A DNA stretch of 64,000 nucleotides from RPRC01 sp034933285 (GTDB lineage: Bacteria; Desulfobacterota; Desulfuromonadia; Geobacterales; Geobacteraceae), in NCBI GenBank assembly GCA_034933285.1, contig JAYFNT010000009.1, positions 186,001 through 250,000 of the forward strand, in the 5' to 3' direction. The notes under the pieces are model-generated. The model saw only the letters and a list, made by a program, of their open reading frames with translations, was not told the origin of the DNA and did not search any database. The position numbers and the translations under genes are program-made. Below are positions 26,131-34,216 of the stretch, one piece after another; the stretch's first letter is position 1; the number at the start of each line of letters is the position of its first letter.

Positions 26131-26400
26131 ATGAACATGGGCTACATTACCGGAACACGCAAAAACGGAACTGAGTACACGCCGCATTTCGTGATGAGCA
26201 TCGACGAAGAAACCTGCATCGGCTGCGGTCGCTGCTTCAAGGTCTGCGCCCATGAGGTGCTTGCCTTCGAAGAGGTGGACGAGGACGACTCGGCCAAGAT
26301 GTTCATGAAGGTGGACAACCCCGGCAACTGCATAGGTTGCCAGGCATGCGGCAGGACCTGCGCCAAGAATTGCTTCACCTTCGAACCGGCTATGATGTGA
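26131..26400 (+). CDS. Nif-specific 2[4Fe-4S] ferredoxin (ferredoxin III type)
   Basis: An 89-residue ferredoxin. The first cluster motif is CIGCGRCFKVCAHEV near 30-43; the second is CIGCQACGRTCAKNCF near 68-83. It lies between two NifX-like genes, the usual position of the nif-specific ferredoxin (FdxB/ferredoxin III), thought to provide electrons for nitrogenase or cofactor assembly. Either ATG (26131 or 26137) could be used; GGAGG lies 3 or 9 bases upstream. Confidence 0.9.
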   Translation: MNMGYITGTRKNGTEYTPHFVMSIDEETCIGCGRCFKVCAHEVLAFEEVDEDDSAKMFMKVDNPGNCIGCQACGRTCAKNCFTFEPAMM

Positions 26401-26409
26401 TTCCGGGAC

Positions 26410-26428
26410 GGGGGCGCGTCGCGCCCCC
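26410..26428 (+). repeat. Perfect GC-rich hairpin after the ferredoxin gene
   Basis: GGGGGCGC and GCGCCCCC pair perfectly around a GTC loop in the 47-base gap between the ferredoxin and the second NifX-like gene. No T run follows, so it is more likely an mRNA stability or processing element than a terminator. Confidence 0.55.
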
Positions 26429-26447
26429 ATACAAAAGGGAGGTAACA

Positions 26448-26777
26448 ATGCTGTTCGCAGTTGCTTCAAAAGACGGCCGGGAAATCAACCAGCACTTCGG
26501 CCATGCAAATCGCTTCCTCATCTTCGAGGTAAGCGGCACAGATGTCAGGCAGACTGATGTGAAGGTGGTGGAGCGCTACTGCAGTTACGACGAAGAGCAT
26601 CCCCTGCGCGGTCATCTTCTGCGGTCGATTGCAGATGCGCTCCATGGCTGCGCGGCGATTGTCTGCACGCAGATCGGTCCCGCGCCACGTGAAAAGTTGT
26701 CAAGCCTGGGATTCGATGTATACTGCGCCTCCGGCGATATCCGGCCGACATTGGTCGAGCTGGCGCGACTGTATTGA
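26448..26777 (+). CDS. Second NifX/NafY-like iron-molybdenum cofactor-binding protein
   Basis: A 109-residue single-domain member of the dinitrogenase iron-molybdenum cofactor family (MLFAVASKDGREINQHFGHANRF... and GCAAIVCTQIGPAPREKLSSLG). It is shorter than the upstream nifX and ends just after the core fold. The start follows AGGGAGGTAACA; the upstream-open frame runs through the ferredoxin gene and is rejected. It probably carries a cofactor intermediate, perhaps between NifB and NifEN or to apo-NifDK. Confidence 0.88.
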   Translation: MLFAVASKDGREINQHFGHANRFLIFEVSGTDVRQTDVKVVERYCSYDEEHPLRGHLLRSIADALHGCAAIVCTQIGPAPREKLSSLGFDVYCASGDIRPTLVELARLY

Positions 26778-26804
26778 ATCCTTTCGTACACAAGGAAGTG
26801 ACCC

Positions 26805-27599
26805 ATGGCCGGACATGCCTTCAATCTCTGCAACCTCCCCCCGTGGGTGATCGCCTCGCGGCACTTCAACGAGCACCCGCAACCGCTGGAGGTCCAGGGA
26901 GTGCGAGGCGCCAACCGCTTCCTGTTCGACAGGCTGGACGGCATCGCGTCAGCCCACGAGCGTGCCCAGGTTTTCAACGACTACATGTCGGTAAAGTTTC
27001 AGTTGCACCAGTGGCAGAACCACACCGGTACCGCCCGCAGGAGCCTGAAAAACAGCTATCTCCGTTTTCTGCGCGGATGGATGATGGATTCCAATTCGGT
27101 TGAGGGAGCAGTCCTCAAGGGTTGGGTGGAGAGCCGTATGGGGCTTTACCCCAGCTTTCACAAAATAAGCATCCCCAGCATCCACAGCGAAGAATACATG
27201 GTGTTCGCTCTAGACCGGACTCTGGGCAGCGCCCGCACCAATGCCATCAATGCCCAACTCGACCTTCTCTATGAATACTGCCAGTATGAACTGGCCAAAA
27301 TCATGGCGCCAGACCGCTTTCTGACCCTGTATCGGGGCACCAATGATGCAAATGACTACATGACCATCGAAACAATCGGCAAACGCGAAAGCATCGTCCG
27401 CCTGAACAACCTGGTCTCTTTCACTGCCGATGAAGAGAGGGCCTGGGAATTTGGCGACACTGTATGGGAGATCCAGGCGCCGCCTTCCAAGATATTCTTT
27501 TTTGGCAACCTGCTTCCCACGAGCATCATGAAATGCGAAGGAGAGTTCCTGGTTATCGGGGGGGAATACCGGGTCCGCAGGGTCATGTGCACTGTGTAA
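26805..27599 (+). CDS. draT: NAD+-dinitrogen-reductase ADP-ribosyltransferase
   Basis: A 264-residue DraT. It has FNLCNLPPWVIASRHFNEHPQPLEVQG near the N-terminus, FDRLDGI, RFLTLYRGTNDANDY and the LVSFTADEERAWEFGD block with the acidic catalytic region. It transfers ADP-ribose from NAD+ to the target Arg of NifH (Arg99 here) when ammonium rises or energy falls, turning nitrogenase off. It follows the nif genes by 27 bases and converges with draG, its antagonist. Confidence 0.92.
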   Translation: MAGHAFNLCNLPPWVIASRHFNEHPQPLEVQGVRGANRFLFDRLDGIASAHERAQVFNDYMSVKFQLHQWQNHTGTARRSLKNSYLRFLRGWMMDSNSVEGAVLKGWVESRMGLYPSFHKISIPSIHSEEYMVFALDRTLGSARTNAINAQLDLLYEYCQYELAKIMAPDRFLTLYRGTNDANDYMTIETIGKRESIVRLNNLVSFTADEERAWEFGDTVWEIQAPPSKIFFFGNLLPTSIMKCEGEFLVIGGEYRVRRVMCTV

Positions 27600-27602
27600 T
27601 AC

Positions 27603-28553
27603 TCAGACCTGCCAGGTTTTGAAAACATGGCAGGTCTTTCCCCTGCGCGACAAATCGATGAGTTTCGCCGTCAGTTCGTTAATCTCGCGGACCAGGTTCC
27701 GGTCGAGCTTCCTCAACCAGCGCGCTGGCAAACTCTCAAGTCCGTAGAAGGCCCCTGCCAGACCGCCTATTATCGCACCGGTCGTATCCGCATCACCACC
27801 TTGATTGACCGTTGCGACAACACACTCCTCGAAAGAACGACCGCAAAAGAAATGGTGACAGACCGTCTGGAAGGTATCCACCACGTAACCGGTCGACAGA
27901 CCATGGTAAGGCGCAAAAGAGAAACCCGGATATTCACCGACAAGGCTGTCCGCCTCACGCCGTAGCCTGGATTTGGAACGCCCCTCAACGGCTAGGTGCA
28001 GCATACGGCCATAACAGCGGCAGGCGGCGTCGGACAGTTCGTGGTTGTGCGTCAGGTGCGCCTGTTCGACAGTACAGCGGTCCAGTTGCCCGGTATGGCC
28101 CAACGTGGAGAGCGCCACAGGCACCATGCGCATCAGAGCACCGTTCCCTCCATCCCATTGGTTGGGGGGAGTCTCCAGTTGGCCGGTCAGCATGAAGTTC
28201 CTGATCCCCCGACGGCAGGTGTCCCCCACGTCTATGGGCGGTTTCCTGAGCCAGGCGGCGAACTGGCCGGCTATGGCGGACAGGTCCCAGCAGCCGGCCT
28301 GGCACACTGCGCGCGCAATACAGAGAGACATTTCGGTGTCGTCGGTCACCTGCCCGGGTTTGAGGCGCAACCACCCTCCCCCTGCCATCTCTCGCAGTAC
28401 TCCGTATTTGGCCTTGATCTCACCGGGAGTCAAGAACTCTACAGGCGCCCCAAGCGCGTCGCCCAGGGCAAAGCCCAGAAATGATGCCATGGCCCTAGTC
28501 AAAACCTCATCACCTTCGGCAGTTATAAGGATGCCTTCATCTCTCTTGGACAT
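27603..28553 (-). CDS. draG: ADP-ribosyl-[dinitrogen reductase] glycohydrolase
   Basis: A 316-residue binuclear-Mn hydrolase that removes ADP-ribose from NifH and restores activity. Metal and ribose ligands are in GQVTDDTEMSLCIARA near 65-80 and VNQGGDADTTGAIIGGLAGAFYG near 249-271, with FALGDALGAPVEF near 28-40. The start at 28553 is preferred because GGAG lies upstream; an ATG at 28592 is open but has none. draG is transcribed towards draT, so each is expected to have its own promoter. Confidence 0.92.
   Translation of the reverse strand: MSKRDEGILITAEGDEVLTRAMASFLGFALGDALGAPVEFLTPGEIKAKYGVLREMAGGGWLRLKPGQVTDDTEMSLCIARAVCQAGCWDLSAIAGQFAAWLRKPPIDVGDTCRRGIRNFMLTGQLETPPNQWDGGNGALMRMVPVALSTLGHTGQLDRCTVEQAHLTHNHELSDAACRCYGRMLHLAVEGRSKSRLRREADSLVGEYPGFSFAPYHGLSTGYVVDTFQTVCHHFFCGRSFEECVVATVNQGGDADTTGAIIGGLAGAFYGLESLPARWLRKLDRNLVREINELTAKLIDLSRRGKTCHVFKTWQV
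27605..27641 (+). terminator. Terminator hairpin between convergent draT and draG
   Basis: AGACCTGCCA (27605-27614) pairs perfectly with TGGCAGGTCT (27628-27637), followed on the plus strand by TTTCCCC. It lies 5 bases after the draT stop and within the last codons of draG on the other strand, so it could serve both genes. Confidence 0.5.
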
Positions 28554-28794
28554 ATCATGAGTCTCTCCAGGCTTTTGCAGTTCAGATATCATGCCAGCCA
28601 GTCAGTTCCACGATACAACCACCTTTTTTGCGGATCAAGGGAACATTTCCTGCGCGGCAACAGATGAAAACGACCTTCTGTGCAGCATTTCAGCCTATAT
28701 TTTAATCAGCAGGTGCGCCATTCGGCTCAGCCCAATTGAGCCTCTAACTTCGCAACGCTGCATAATTGGAAGGTTTTCGGTTTGAATTCACGGT

Positions 28795-28811
28795 CGGCAC
28801 GCTTTCTGATA
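28795..28811 (+). promoter_or_regulatory. Variant sigma54 promoter before nifB
   Basis: CGGCACGCTTTCTGAT matches the -24 box (GGCACG, GG at 28796-28797) and keeps the 10-base spacing, but the -12 box reads GA (28808-28809) rather than GC. Predicted start is near 28821, upstream of the leader hairpins. It is the best candidate in the 380-base draG-nifB gap. Confidence 0.42.
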
Positions 28812-28860
28812 GAAGGGAATTCAAGAACGAAACCGATAAGACACATTCAACATTCCGCAT

Positions 28861-28899
28861 CAGCAAAGGGGCTGGCGTATCGACGCCGGCCCTTTTTTT
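28861..28899 (+). promoter_or_regulatory. ANTAR-type antitermination element and terminator before nifB
   Basis: CAGC-AAAGGG-GCTG (28861-28874) is a perfect 4-bp stem with a hexaloop carrying A1 and G4. It overlaps the 5' arm of a strong terminator (GGGCTGGCGT 28869-28878 with ACGCCGGCCC 28883-28892, then seven T). This repeats the arrangement in the nifV and nifH leaders and puts nifB under the same antiterminator. Confidence 0.66.
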
Positions 28900-28933
28900 C
28901 GTTTTCGCTACCAACAACCACAAGGAGGACTCC

Positions 28934-29797
28934 ATGGCAAAATCATGCAGAGAAAGAAAGTTCATTCAGGGTCACCCCTGCTTCGGCGGCAACCACCATA
29001 TCAATGGACGCATGCACTTGGCCGTAGCGCCCCGCTGCAACATTAAATGCGGATACTGCACCCGCCGCCACGACTGCGCAAATGAATCACGGCCCGGCGT
29101 CACGAGCAGACTCCTGAGCCCCGCTGAAGCATTGGACAAGGTACGGGAGGTAATGGCGAGCGAAATTCTCGGCCCTGTGATCAAGGTCGTGGGCATCGCA
29201 GGCCCGGGCGATCCGCTGGCCAACGAGGAAACCTTCACTATCTTTCGCCTCATAGGGAAAGAGTTCCCGCACCTGATGAAATGCATGAGTACCAACGGCC
29301 TGCTGCTGCCGGAAAAAATCGATGAATTGGATGCACTCGGCCTGCGCAGTCTCACAGTTACTCTCAATACCCTTGATTCCGCAGTCGGTGCCAGTATCTA
29401 CAGCTATATTCGATATCACGGCAAGCGTTACACGGGCAAGAAAGCGGCGCGCATGCTTATCGCGAATCAATTGGATGGAATACGCCTGGCTGCCGATTTC
29501 GGAATGACGATCAAGGTCAATACTGTTTTCATCCCAGGAGTAAATGAAGAGCAGATACCGCTTATTGCCCGCAGAGTAAAGGAACTTGGCGCAACGGTTA
29601 TGAATGTGATGCCCATTATTCCCCAGGCCCGGTTCTCAAGCATAACGCCACCTACCCCGGAGGAATTGGCGGCAGTGCAAACGGCAAACGAACGGGTAAT
29701 CGGCCAATTCAGGCACTGCAGGCAGTGTCGAGCCGACTCAGTCGGTCTCATAGGAGAAGCGGGCATTCCTGCCAATGGGGAAACAGCCCGTGCCTGA
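28934..29797 (+). CDS. nifB: Nitrogenase cofactor biosynthesis radical SAM protein NifB (short form)
   Basis: A 287-residue radical SAM enzyme that fuses iron-sulfur clusters and inserts carbide to make NifB-co. The SAM-cluster motif is C-x3-C-x2-C in PRCNIKCGYCTRRHDC near 32-45, preceded by HPCFGGNHH and followed by GIAGPGDPLAN near 90 and the late CRQCRADSVG ligands. It ends after the core, without the NifX-like C-terminal domain of longer NifB. The start follows AAGGAGGACTCC. The GNAT gene overlaps its last 23 bases. Confidence 0.95.
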   Translation: MAKSCRERKFIQGHPCFGGNHHINGRMHLAVAPRCNIKCGYCTRRHDCANESRPGVTSRLLSPAEALDKVREVMASEILGPVIKVVGIAGPGDPLANEETFTIFRLIGKEFPHLMKCMSTNGLLLPEKIDELDALGLRSLTVTLNTLDSAVGASIYSYIRYHGKRYTGKKAARMLIANQLDGIRLAADFGMTIKVNTVFIPGVNEEQIPLIARRVKELGATVMNVMPIIPQARFSSITPPTPEELAAVQTANERVIGQFRHCRQCRADSVGLIGEAGIPANGETARA

Positions 29798-30614
29798 TAT
29801 TCGAATCAACCGTTTCCAAGCGGTCCATATCCCGCAATTTCAGGCCATGGCTGAACAGGAAGGATGGGCTTGCGACTGCCGGGAGTTCGATTTCACCTTC
29901 AAAGTCTTTCCCCAAGGTGCATACGTGGCACTTTCTGACGGGATAGCAGTCGCATTCGTAACCGCAGTCAGGCATCACCGGAGCGGCTGGATCGGCAACC
30001 TCCTTGTGCATCATAAGCACAGGGGTAAGGGCCTGGGGCGCAAAATGTTCAACCGGGCGCTGGCGAGTCTGGAAGTTGCCGGAGTAGAGACCGCCTGGCT
30101 GACCGCTTCCGAAAGTGGAAGACCGATTTACGAATCCGCCGGTTTTCGTGCCGTGGATACAATAGGCCGTTGGCGTGTTCGTGGAGTTTGCGCACGAGCA
30201 AGGGAAATCCTTCAAGACGGTGAACTGGACATTGTTGAAGAACTGGACCGGGAAGGATGGGGAGATAATCGCGCCTTGCTGCTCAAGGCTGTCACCGCGA
30301 ACAACTCCGTTCTGGTTCAAAATGACGGTTTCCTGGCAATACAGCAAATGGGATCGGGGTCACTTCTCGGTCCCTGGAGTTCACGCACACCGGCAGCGGC
30401 TGAATTCCTCCTGGCAAAAGCTTTCGAACCTGGTTCCTCCTCGCCTGGTCTTGTGGTCCTGGATTGTCCGGGATCGAATTACCCGGCATCCAGAATGCTT
30501 TCCGCAGCAGGATTCAGTCCCGTGAAATCGACTGTTCTCATGTACAGGGGGAAGACTCCGGATTATCGGCCTGACTCCATCTTTGCCCTGGCCAGCATGG
30601 GAAGCATGGGGTAA
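29775..30614 (+). CDS. GNAT acetyltransferase overlapping nifB
   Basis: A 279-residue protein with an N-terminal GNAT fold: acetyl-CoA binding loop VHHKHRGKGLGRKMF near 75-90 and YESAGFR near 118. A C-terminal domain (~150-270) resembles the second domain of two-domain GNATs (YRGKTPDYRPDSIFALASMG). It begins inside nifB and is surely translated with it. No substrate can be read; the link to nifB suggests a role tied to nitrogen fixation, but that is inference. Confidence 0.78.
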   Translation: MGKQPVPDIRINRFQAVHIPQFQAMAEQEGWACDCREFDFTFKVFPQGAYVALSDGIAVAFVTAVRHHRSGWIGNLLVHHKHRGKGLGRKMFNRALASLEVAGVETAWLTASESGRPIYESAGFRAVDTIGRWRVRGVCARAREILQDGELDIVEELDREGWGDNRALLLKAVTANNSVLVQNDGFLAIQQMGSGSLLGPWSSRTPAAAEFLLAKAFEPGSSSPGLVVLDCPGSNYPASRMLSAAGFSPVKSTVLMYRGKTPDYRPDSIFALASMGSMG

Positions 30615-30616
30615 CC

Positions 30617-30640
30617 GTTAAAGGTATCGCTTTAACCTTT
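30617..30640 (+). terminator. Weak terminator hairpin after the nifB operon
   Basis: GTTAAAG (30617-30623) and CTTTAAC (30630-30636) pair around a six-base loop 3 bases after the GNAT stop, followed by CTTTC. The stem is AU-rich and the T run is short, so termination would be inefficient. Confidence 0.35.
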
Positions 30641-30856
30641 CATGGTTGTCATCCTTGGTCTGCGTTGGGCAGTGCGGTCCTTCTTCATAACGGCTGTCCC
30701 AGCTAGGAAATGCGAAATTAAATCTTTAGATATTCGTGAAACATCCGATAAATTCTCCTTATAAAAGCGTCCCGCATCCGTGGAAAAACGACAGACTGAA
30801 GCATAAAACGGATGAAGCTCGCAGGAAGCGGAAATTCTGATAATCAAGGAGAATAT

Positions 30857-32884
30857 ATGGGTTTCTTGGGATTTGGAAAGAAGCGCAACGCAGTATCCGG
30901 AGCTGTTGCACTCCAGAGCAGCGTAGCATCGCTTCCGGGAGAACTGCAGAAGGTTCGTATCGCTCCAACCTTTGTCAGCGCATATGTATCACCCCATGTC
31001 GACATTGACCAGGTAGCCAAAGTGCTTTCTGCCCGCTTTCCCGGCATCCCAATGATGATCTGCTCCACCGCTGGAGAACTTCATGCTGATTCCGGACGTC
31101 TGTATTGCGCTACTGGATCGAGTTGGGACCGTGTGGTGGTCCAGTGTTTCGACGCCTCACTGGTAGCTGAAGCCGAGATCGTAGCCGTTCCCCTTGGATG
31201 TGAAGACCTGCGCAGGGGAAGCGTGGACACCGGTCTGAAGGATCGGGTTGCCCAAATCGGCAAGTCGATATCAGGCCTGAAAGTCAACATGGAGATTGAT
31301 TATCGCAACACCCTGGCATACGTGCTGTTTGACGGTCTGTCCGCCTCCGAATCGTTCTTCATGGAAGCCCTCTATGAGTCGGGACGTTTCCCGTGCCTTT
31401 TCGTGGGCGGTTCGGCCGGTGGAAAATTCGACTTCCGCAATACCTGGCTTCACGACGGGAGAAAAAAACTCGAAAACCATGCCCTGCTTGCATTTCTCAA
31501 GACTCCTCCCGGAGTACGTTTCGGCATTTTCAAGAGCCAGAATTTCGAGCCTGCCGGAAGCAGTTTCCACGTCCTTTCCGCTTCAGTGGAACAGCGTTAC
31601 GTGACCCAGGTTGTCGATCGCATGGGGCGTATCGGCAACCTTACGGACGCACTCTGCGAAACTCTCAACTGCTCTTCTAGTCAACTAGAGGCGAAGCTGG
31701 CCGACTACTCCTTTGCCATAACCATGGGCAATGAACTTTTCGTCCGGTCAATCTCCCAACTTAACATGGATGCGGGCCGAGTGCACTTTTATTGTGACAT
31801 AGCGCCGGGAGAGGAATTGCAACTGGTGCGAAGGACAAACCTGGTCAGCAATACGGAAAAAGACCTCAGACAGTTCATGCATGGCAAGCCCGGTAAACCC
31901 GTGGCAGGCATTCTCAATGACTGCATTCTGCGGCGGCTTTGCAACGATCGCGAACTTGCGGAGATGGGTCGGGTTATGCCGGAAGCCGCCATTGCCGGGT
32001 TTTCAACTTTCGGAGAAATTCTCGGTTTGAATCTAAATCAGACGCTTACCGCCGTATTTTTCTTCCACGTACCAAAAGGTGCGGACTTCAAGGATGAATA
32101 TGTGGACAATTTTGTTGCCCATTATGGTGAATTCAAAGCTTTTTTCCTGAGGCGCCAGATTTCCAAGCTGAGCGGATTGACACAGCTGTTGATAAAACAG
32201 ATCGAGGACTTCAAGGCTCAACAGTTCGAGAGCCGTTTGGATGCGTCCGGCTTGGAACCGTCGATGGCCCGGCTGTTCTGCGGTCTGAACGACCTCGGGC
32301 AGGCGCTGGACGAGGCCCACAGCCACAGGGAATCCATTGCCGGACAGCTCGAATCATGCGCCAACGATCTGTATGGGTCGGTGGATGACCTGGCATCACA
32401 CATCGAGCAGCAGGTGCAGGCGATTCACCAGCTCGGCGAAAACGTTTCCGGGCTTACCCAACAGGCCACCATGTCCGCGGCAAACGCCAGGGAACTTGCA
32501 GATGCCAGCCTCCATATCCAGAGTGTCGTGGAAATCATTGAACAGATTTCGGACCAGACGAACCTGCTGGCCCTGAATGCCGCCATTGAAGCGACTCGCG
32601 CAGGAGAAAGCGGGCGTGGATTCGCAGTAGTTGCCGACGAAGTCCGCAACCTTGCTGAAAAATCGCGCACGAGTGCCATGGAGATCGGCACGAACATCTC
32701 ACGCCTGGCTTCGGAAATCGGCACGGTTGCCAATGAAATCGAATCCCAGTCCAGCGACGTTGCGTGCTTGTCTTCACTGCTCAGTGTAATTGAGGAATCA
32801 AGCGGCAGGACGACGGAGACGGCTGTCCACACTAAGGGGGTGGCAGACACTTTGAAAAATCTTACAAGCGCGAGCCATTGCTAG
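30857..32884 (+). CDS. FIST-domain cytoplasmic methyl-accepting chemotaxis receptor
   Basis: A 675-residue soluble protein. Residues ~40-250 form a FIST N-terminal sensor domain and ~255-430 the FIST C-terminal domain, proposed to bind small ligands such as amino acids. A short MCP signalling domain follows (~500-675) with the CheA/CheW tip IEQISDQTNLLALNAAIEATRAGE and VADEVRNLAEKS. There is no transmembrane segment. The start at 30857 is set by AAGGAGAATAT. The methylation helices are short, so adaptation may be limited. It is convergent with the geopeptide maturase. Confidence 0.88.
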   Translation: MGFLGFGKKRNAVSGAVALQSSVASLPGELQKVRIAPTFVSAYVSPHVDIDQVAKVLSARFPGIPMMICSTAGELHADSGRLYCATGSSWDRVVVQCFDASLVAEAEIVAVPLGCEDLRRGSVDTGLKDRVAQIGKSISGLKVNMEIDYRNTLAYVLFDGLSASESFFMEALYESGRFPCLFVGGSAGGKFDFRNTWLHDGRKKLENHALLAFLKTPPGVRFGIFKSQNFEPAGSSFHVLSASVEQRYVTQVVDRMGRIGNLTDALCETLNCSSSQLEAKLADYSFAITMGNELFVRSISQLNMDAGRVHFYCDIAPGEELQLVRRTNLVSNTEKDLRQFMHGKPGKPVAGILNDCILRRLCNDRELAEMGRVMPEAAIAGFSTFGEILGLNLNQTLTAVFFFHVPKGADFKDEYVDNFVAHYGEFKAFFLRRQISKLSGLTQLLIKQIEDFKAQQFESRLDASGLEPSMARLFCGLNDLGQALDEAHSHRESIAGQLESCANDLYGSVDDLASHIEQQVQAIHQLGENVSGLTQQATMSAANARELADASLHIQSVVEIIEQISDQTNLLALNAAIEATRAGESGRGFAVVADEVRNLAEKSRTSAMEIGTNISRLASEIGTVANEIESQSSDVACLSSLLSVIEESSGRTTETAVHTKGVADTLKNLTSASHC

Positions 32885-32909
32885 CCGGCGGTTTCAGGCA
32901 AGAAGCCAG

Positions 32910-34211
32910 TCACGGATTATTTTTTCGGAGATAGCGGATATCCTGGAGGACAAGTTCTTCCAGCACAGCATCGAAATAGCTCTTGCGGCATTCCACGCCA
33001 TCGATGGCGCTGTCCCGGAGAAGTTTCAAAAAGCGGCAACCACCGAAACAGAGGGGAAGATAGGCGCAATGCCTGCACTGGTCCTTCTTCCAGGCTCCAA
33101 GCATGTGGGACCGGCCGTAAGAATTAACTCCGCTTTTCAGGTGGCCTGTTTCAAGCCCTTTGCAACCGATGAAAGCCGGACATTTGAAAAGGGTCCCATC
33201 GTAATTTACCACCAGGTTGTCCCGTAATTCGATCATGCAGATCGTAGGCGCTACCCTGGGAGTATTAAATCCCCGACGCAGGATTTCTTCCCTGAGGAAA
33301 ATGCTTGCCTCGAGCAGCCATTGTTCATCAGTGGATACACATCCTTCGGAAAACTCTGGAGACAAATGCCTTCCCAGAGTTTCGGTAACAGGTGAGAACA
33401 TCACGTGGGTTATTCGATCTGGTGTCAAGCCGTTGTCAATCAGCGTGTCAAGAAGCTGCGGAAATGAACGATAGTTCTCCCTCGTGTAATTGCCGCCGAT
33501 CCCGATTCTGATCAGGTCATTGACTTCAGACAGGTTGCTGATTATCTTGTCGAAGCTCCCCTCTCCCGAAACGAATGGGCGATAGCTGTCATGGTTTTCC
33601 CTGGGGCCGTCCAGGGTTATTCTGGCACTCTTGAGACCTAACTGCACCAGTCCCGAAACAACATCCCGGGTGAGCAGCGTTCCGTTCGTAACCAGGGTGA
33701 ATTCATAGTTCCGGCCTTCCCGCTCGGCAAGTGTTTTCAGTTTTCGTGAAATTTCACCGATTTCTCCGGCACTCAGGAGCGGCTCCCCACCATAGAAGTC
33801 GATCACCAGATCCTTCCCCCGACCAAGATACTCTTGGCCGGCAAAACGGACCAGCAAGTCCCGGATTTGGGAACTCATGTAATGACGACCCCGCTGTCCC
33901 CCCTCATAACAGTAGGTGCACGCGAGGTTGCAGTCCAGGTTCATCACTGCCATGAGCGACGCGCGCTTTCCCCGTTCATTCGCCCTGTCGATCACAGACA
34001 TCATTTCCGCTGTCTCGTCCACACCGTCAGGTACCAGGAAACCGTTCCGGAGCAGTGTCTCCTGCTCTTTCTCCGTCAGGGTACTCTCGTCAATGGCTGC
34101 AAGCAGCGCCCTGGGCACGAGCAACTTGGCAAAGCTGCGGGTCGAAAAAAGGAGCACCCGTTCAGGGTCATCACGGCAGGCATACATTTTCAGATAAATT
34201 GACAGTCGCAT
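32910..34211 (-). CDS. Radical SAM/SPASM peptide maturase (geopeptide type)
   Basis: A 433-residue enzyme with an N-terminal region that resembles a RiPP recognition element (~1-75), the SAM-cluster motif NLDCNLACTYCYE near 90-102, FYGGEPLLS near 140, and a SPASM domain with two auxiliary-cluster Cys groups (CPAFIGCKG near 335-345, and CRHCAYLPLCFGGCR near 375-390). It resembles the geopeptide maturases of Geobacter. It lies downstream of a 34-residue precursor gene, with an attenuator between them. The ATG at 34211 has no good ribosome site; a GTG at 34256 would translate through the attenuator. Confidence 0.85.
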   Translation of the reverse strand: MRLSIYLKMYACRDDPERVLLFSTRSFAKLLVPRALLAAIDESTLTEKEQETLLRNGFLVPDGVDETAEMMSVIDRANERGKRASLMAVMNLDCNLACTYCYEGGQRGRHYMSSQIRDLLVRFAGQEYLGRGKDLVIDFYGGEPLLSAGEIGEISRKLKTLAEREGRNYEFTLVTNGTLLTRDVVSGLVQLGLKSARITLDGPRENHDSYRPFVSGEGSFDKIISNLSEVNDLIRIGIGGNYTRENYRSFPQLLDTLIDNGLTPDRITHVMFSPVTETLGRHLSPEFSEGCVSTDEQWLLEASIFLREEILRRGFNTPRVAPTICMIELRDNLVVNYDGTLFKCPAFIGCKGLETGHLKSGVNSYGRSHMLGAWKKDQCRHCAYLPLCFGGCRFLKLLRDSAIDGVECRKSYFDAVLEELVLQDIRYLRKNNP

Positions 34212-34216
34212 TTTCG

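Noticed and set aside
28934..29797. nifB as a truncated gene without its NifX-like domain
   Set aside because: Short NifB proteins are functional in other lineages, all core cysteines are present and two separate NifX-like genes are nearby.
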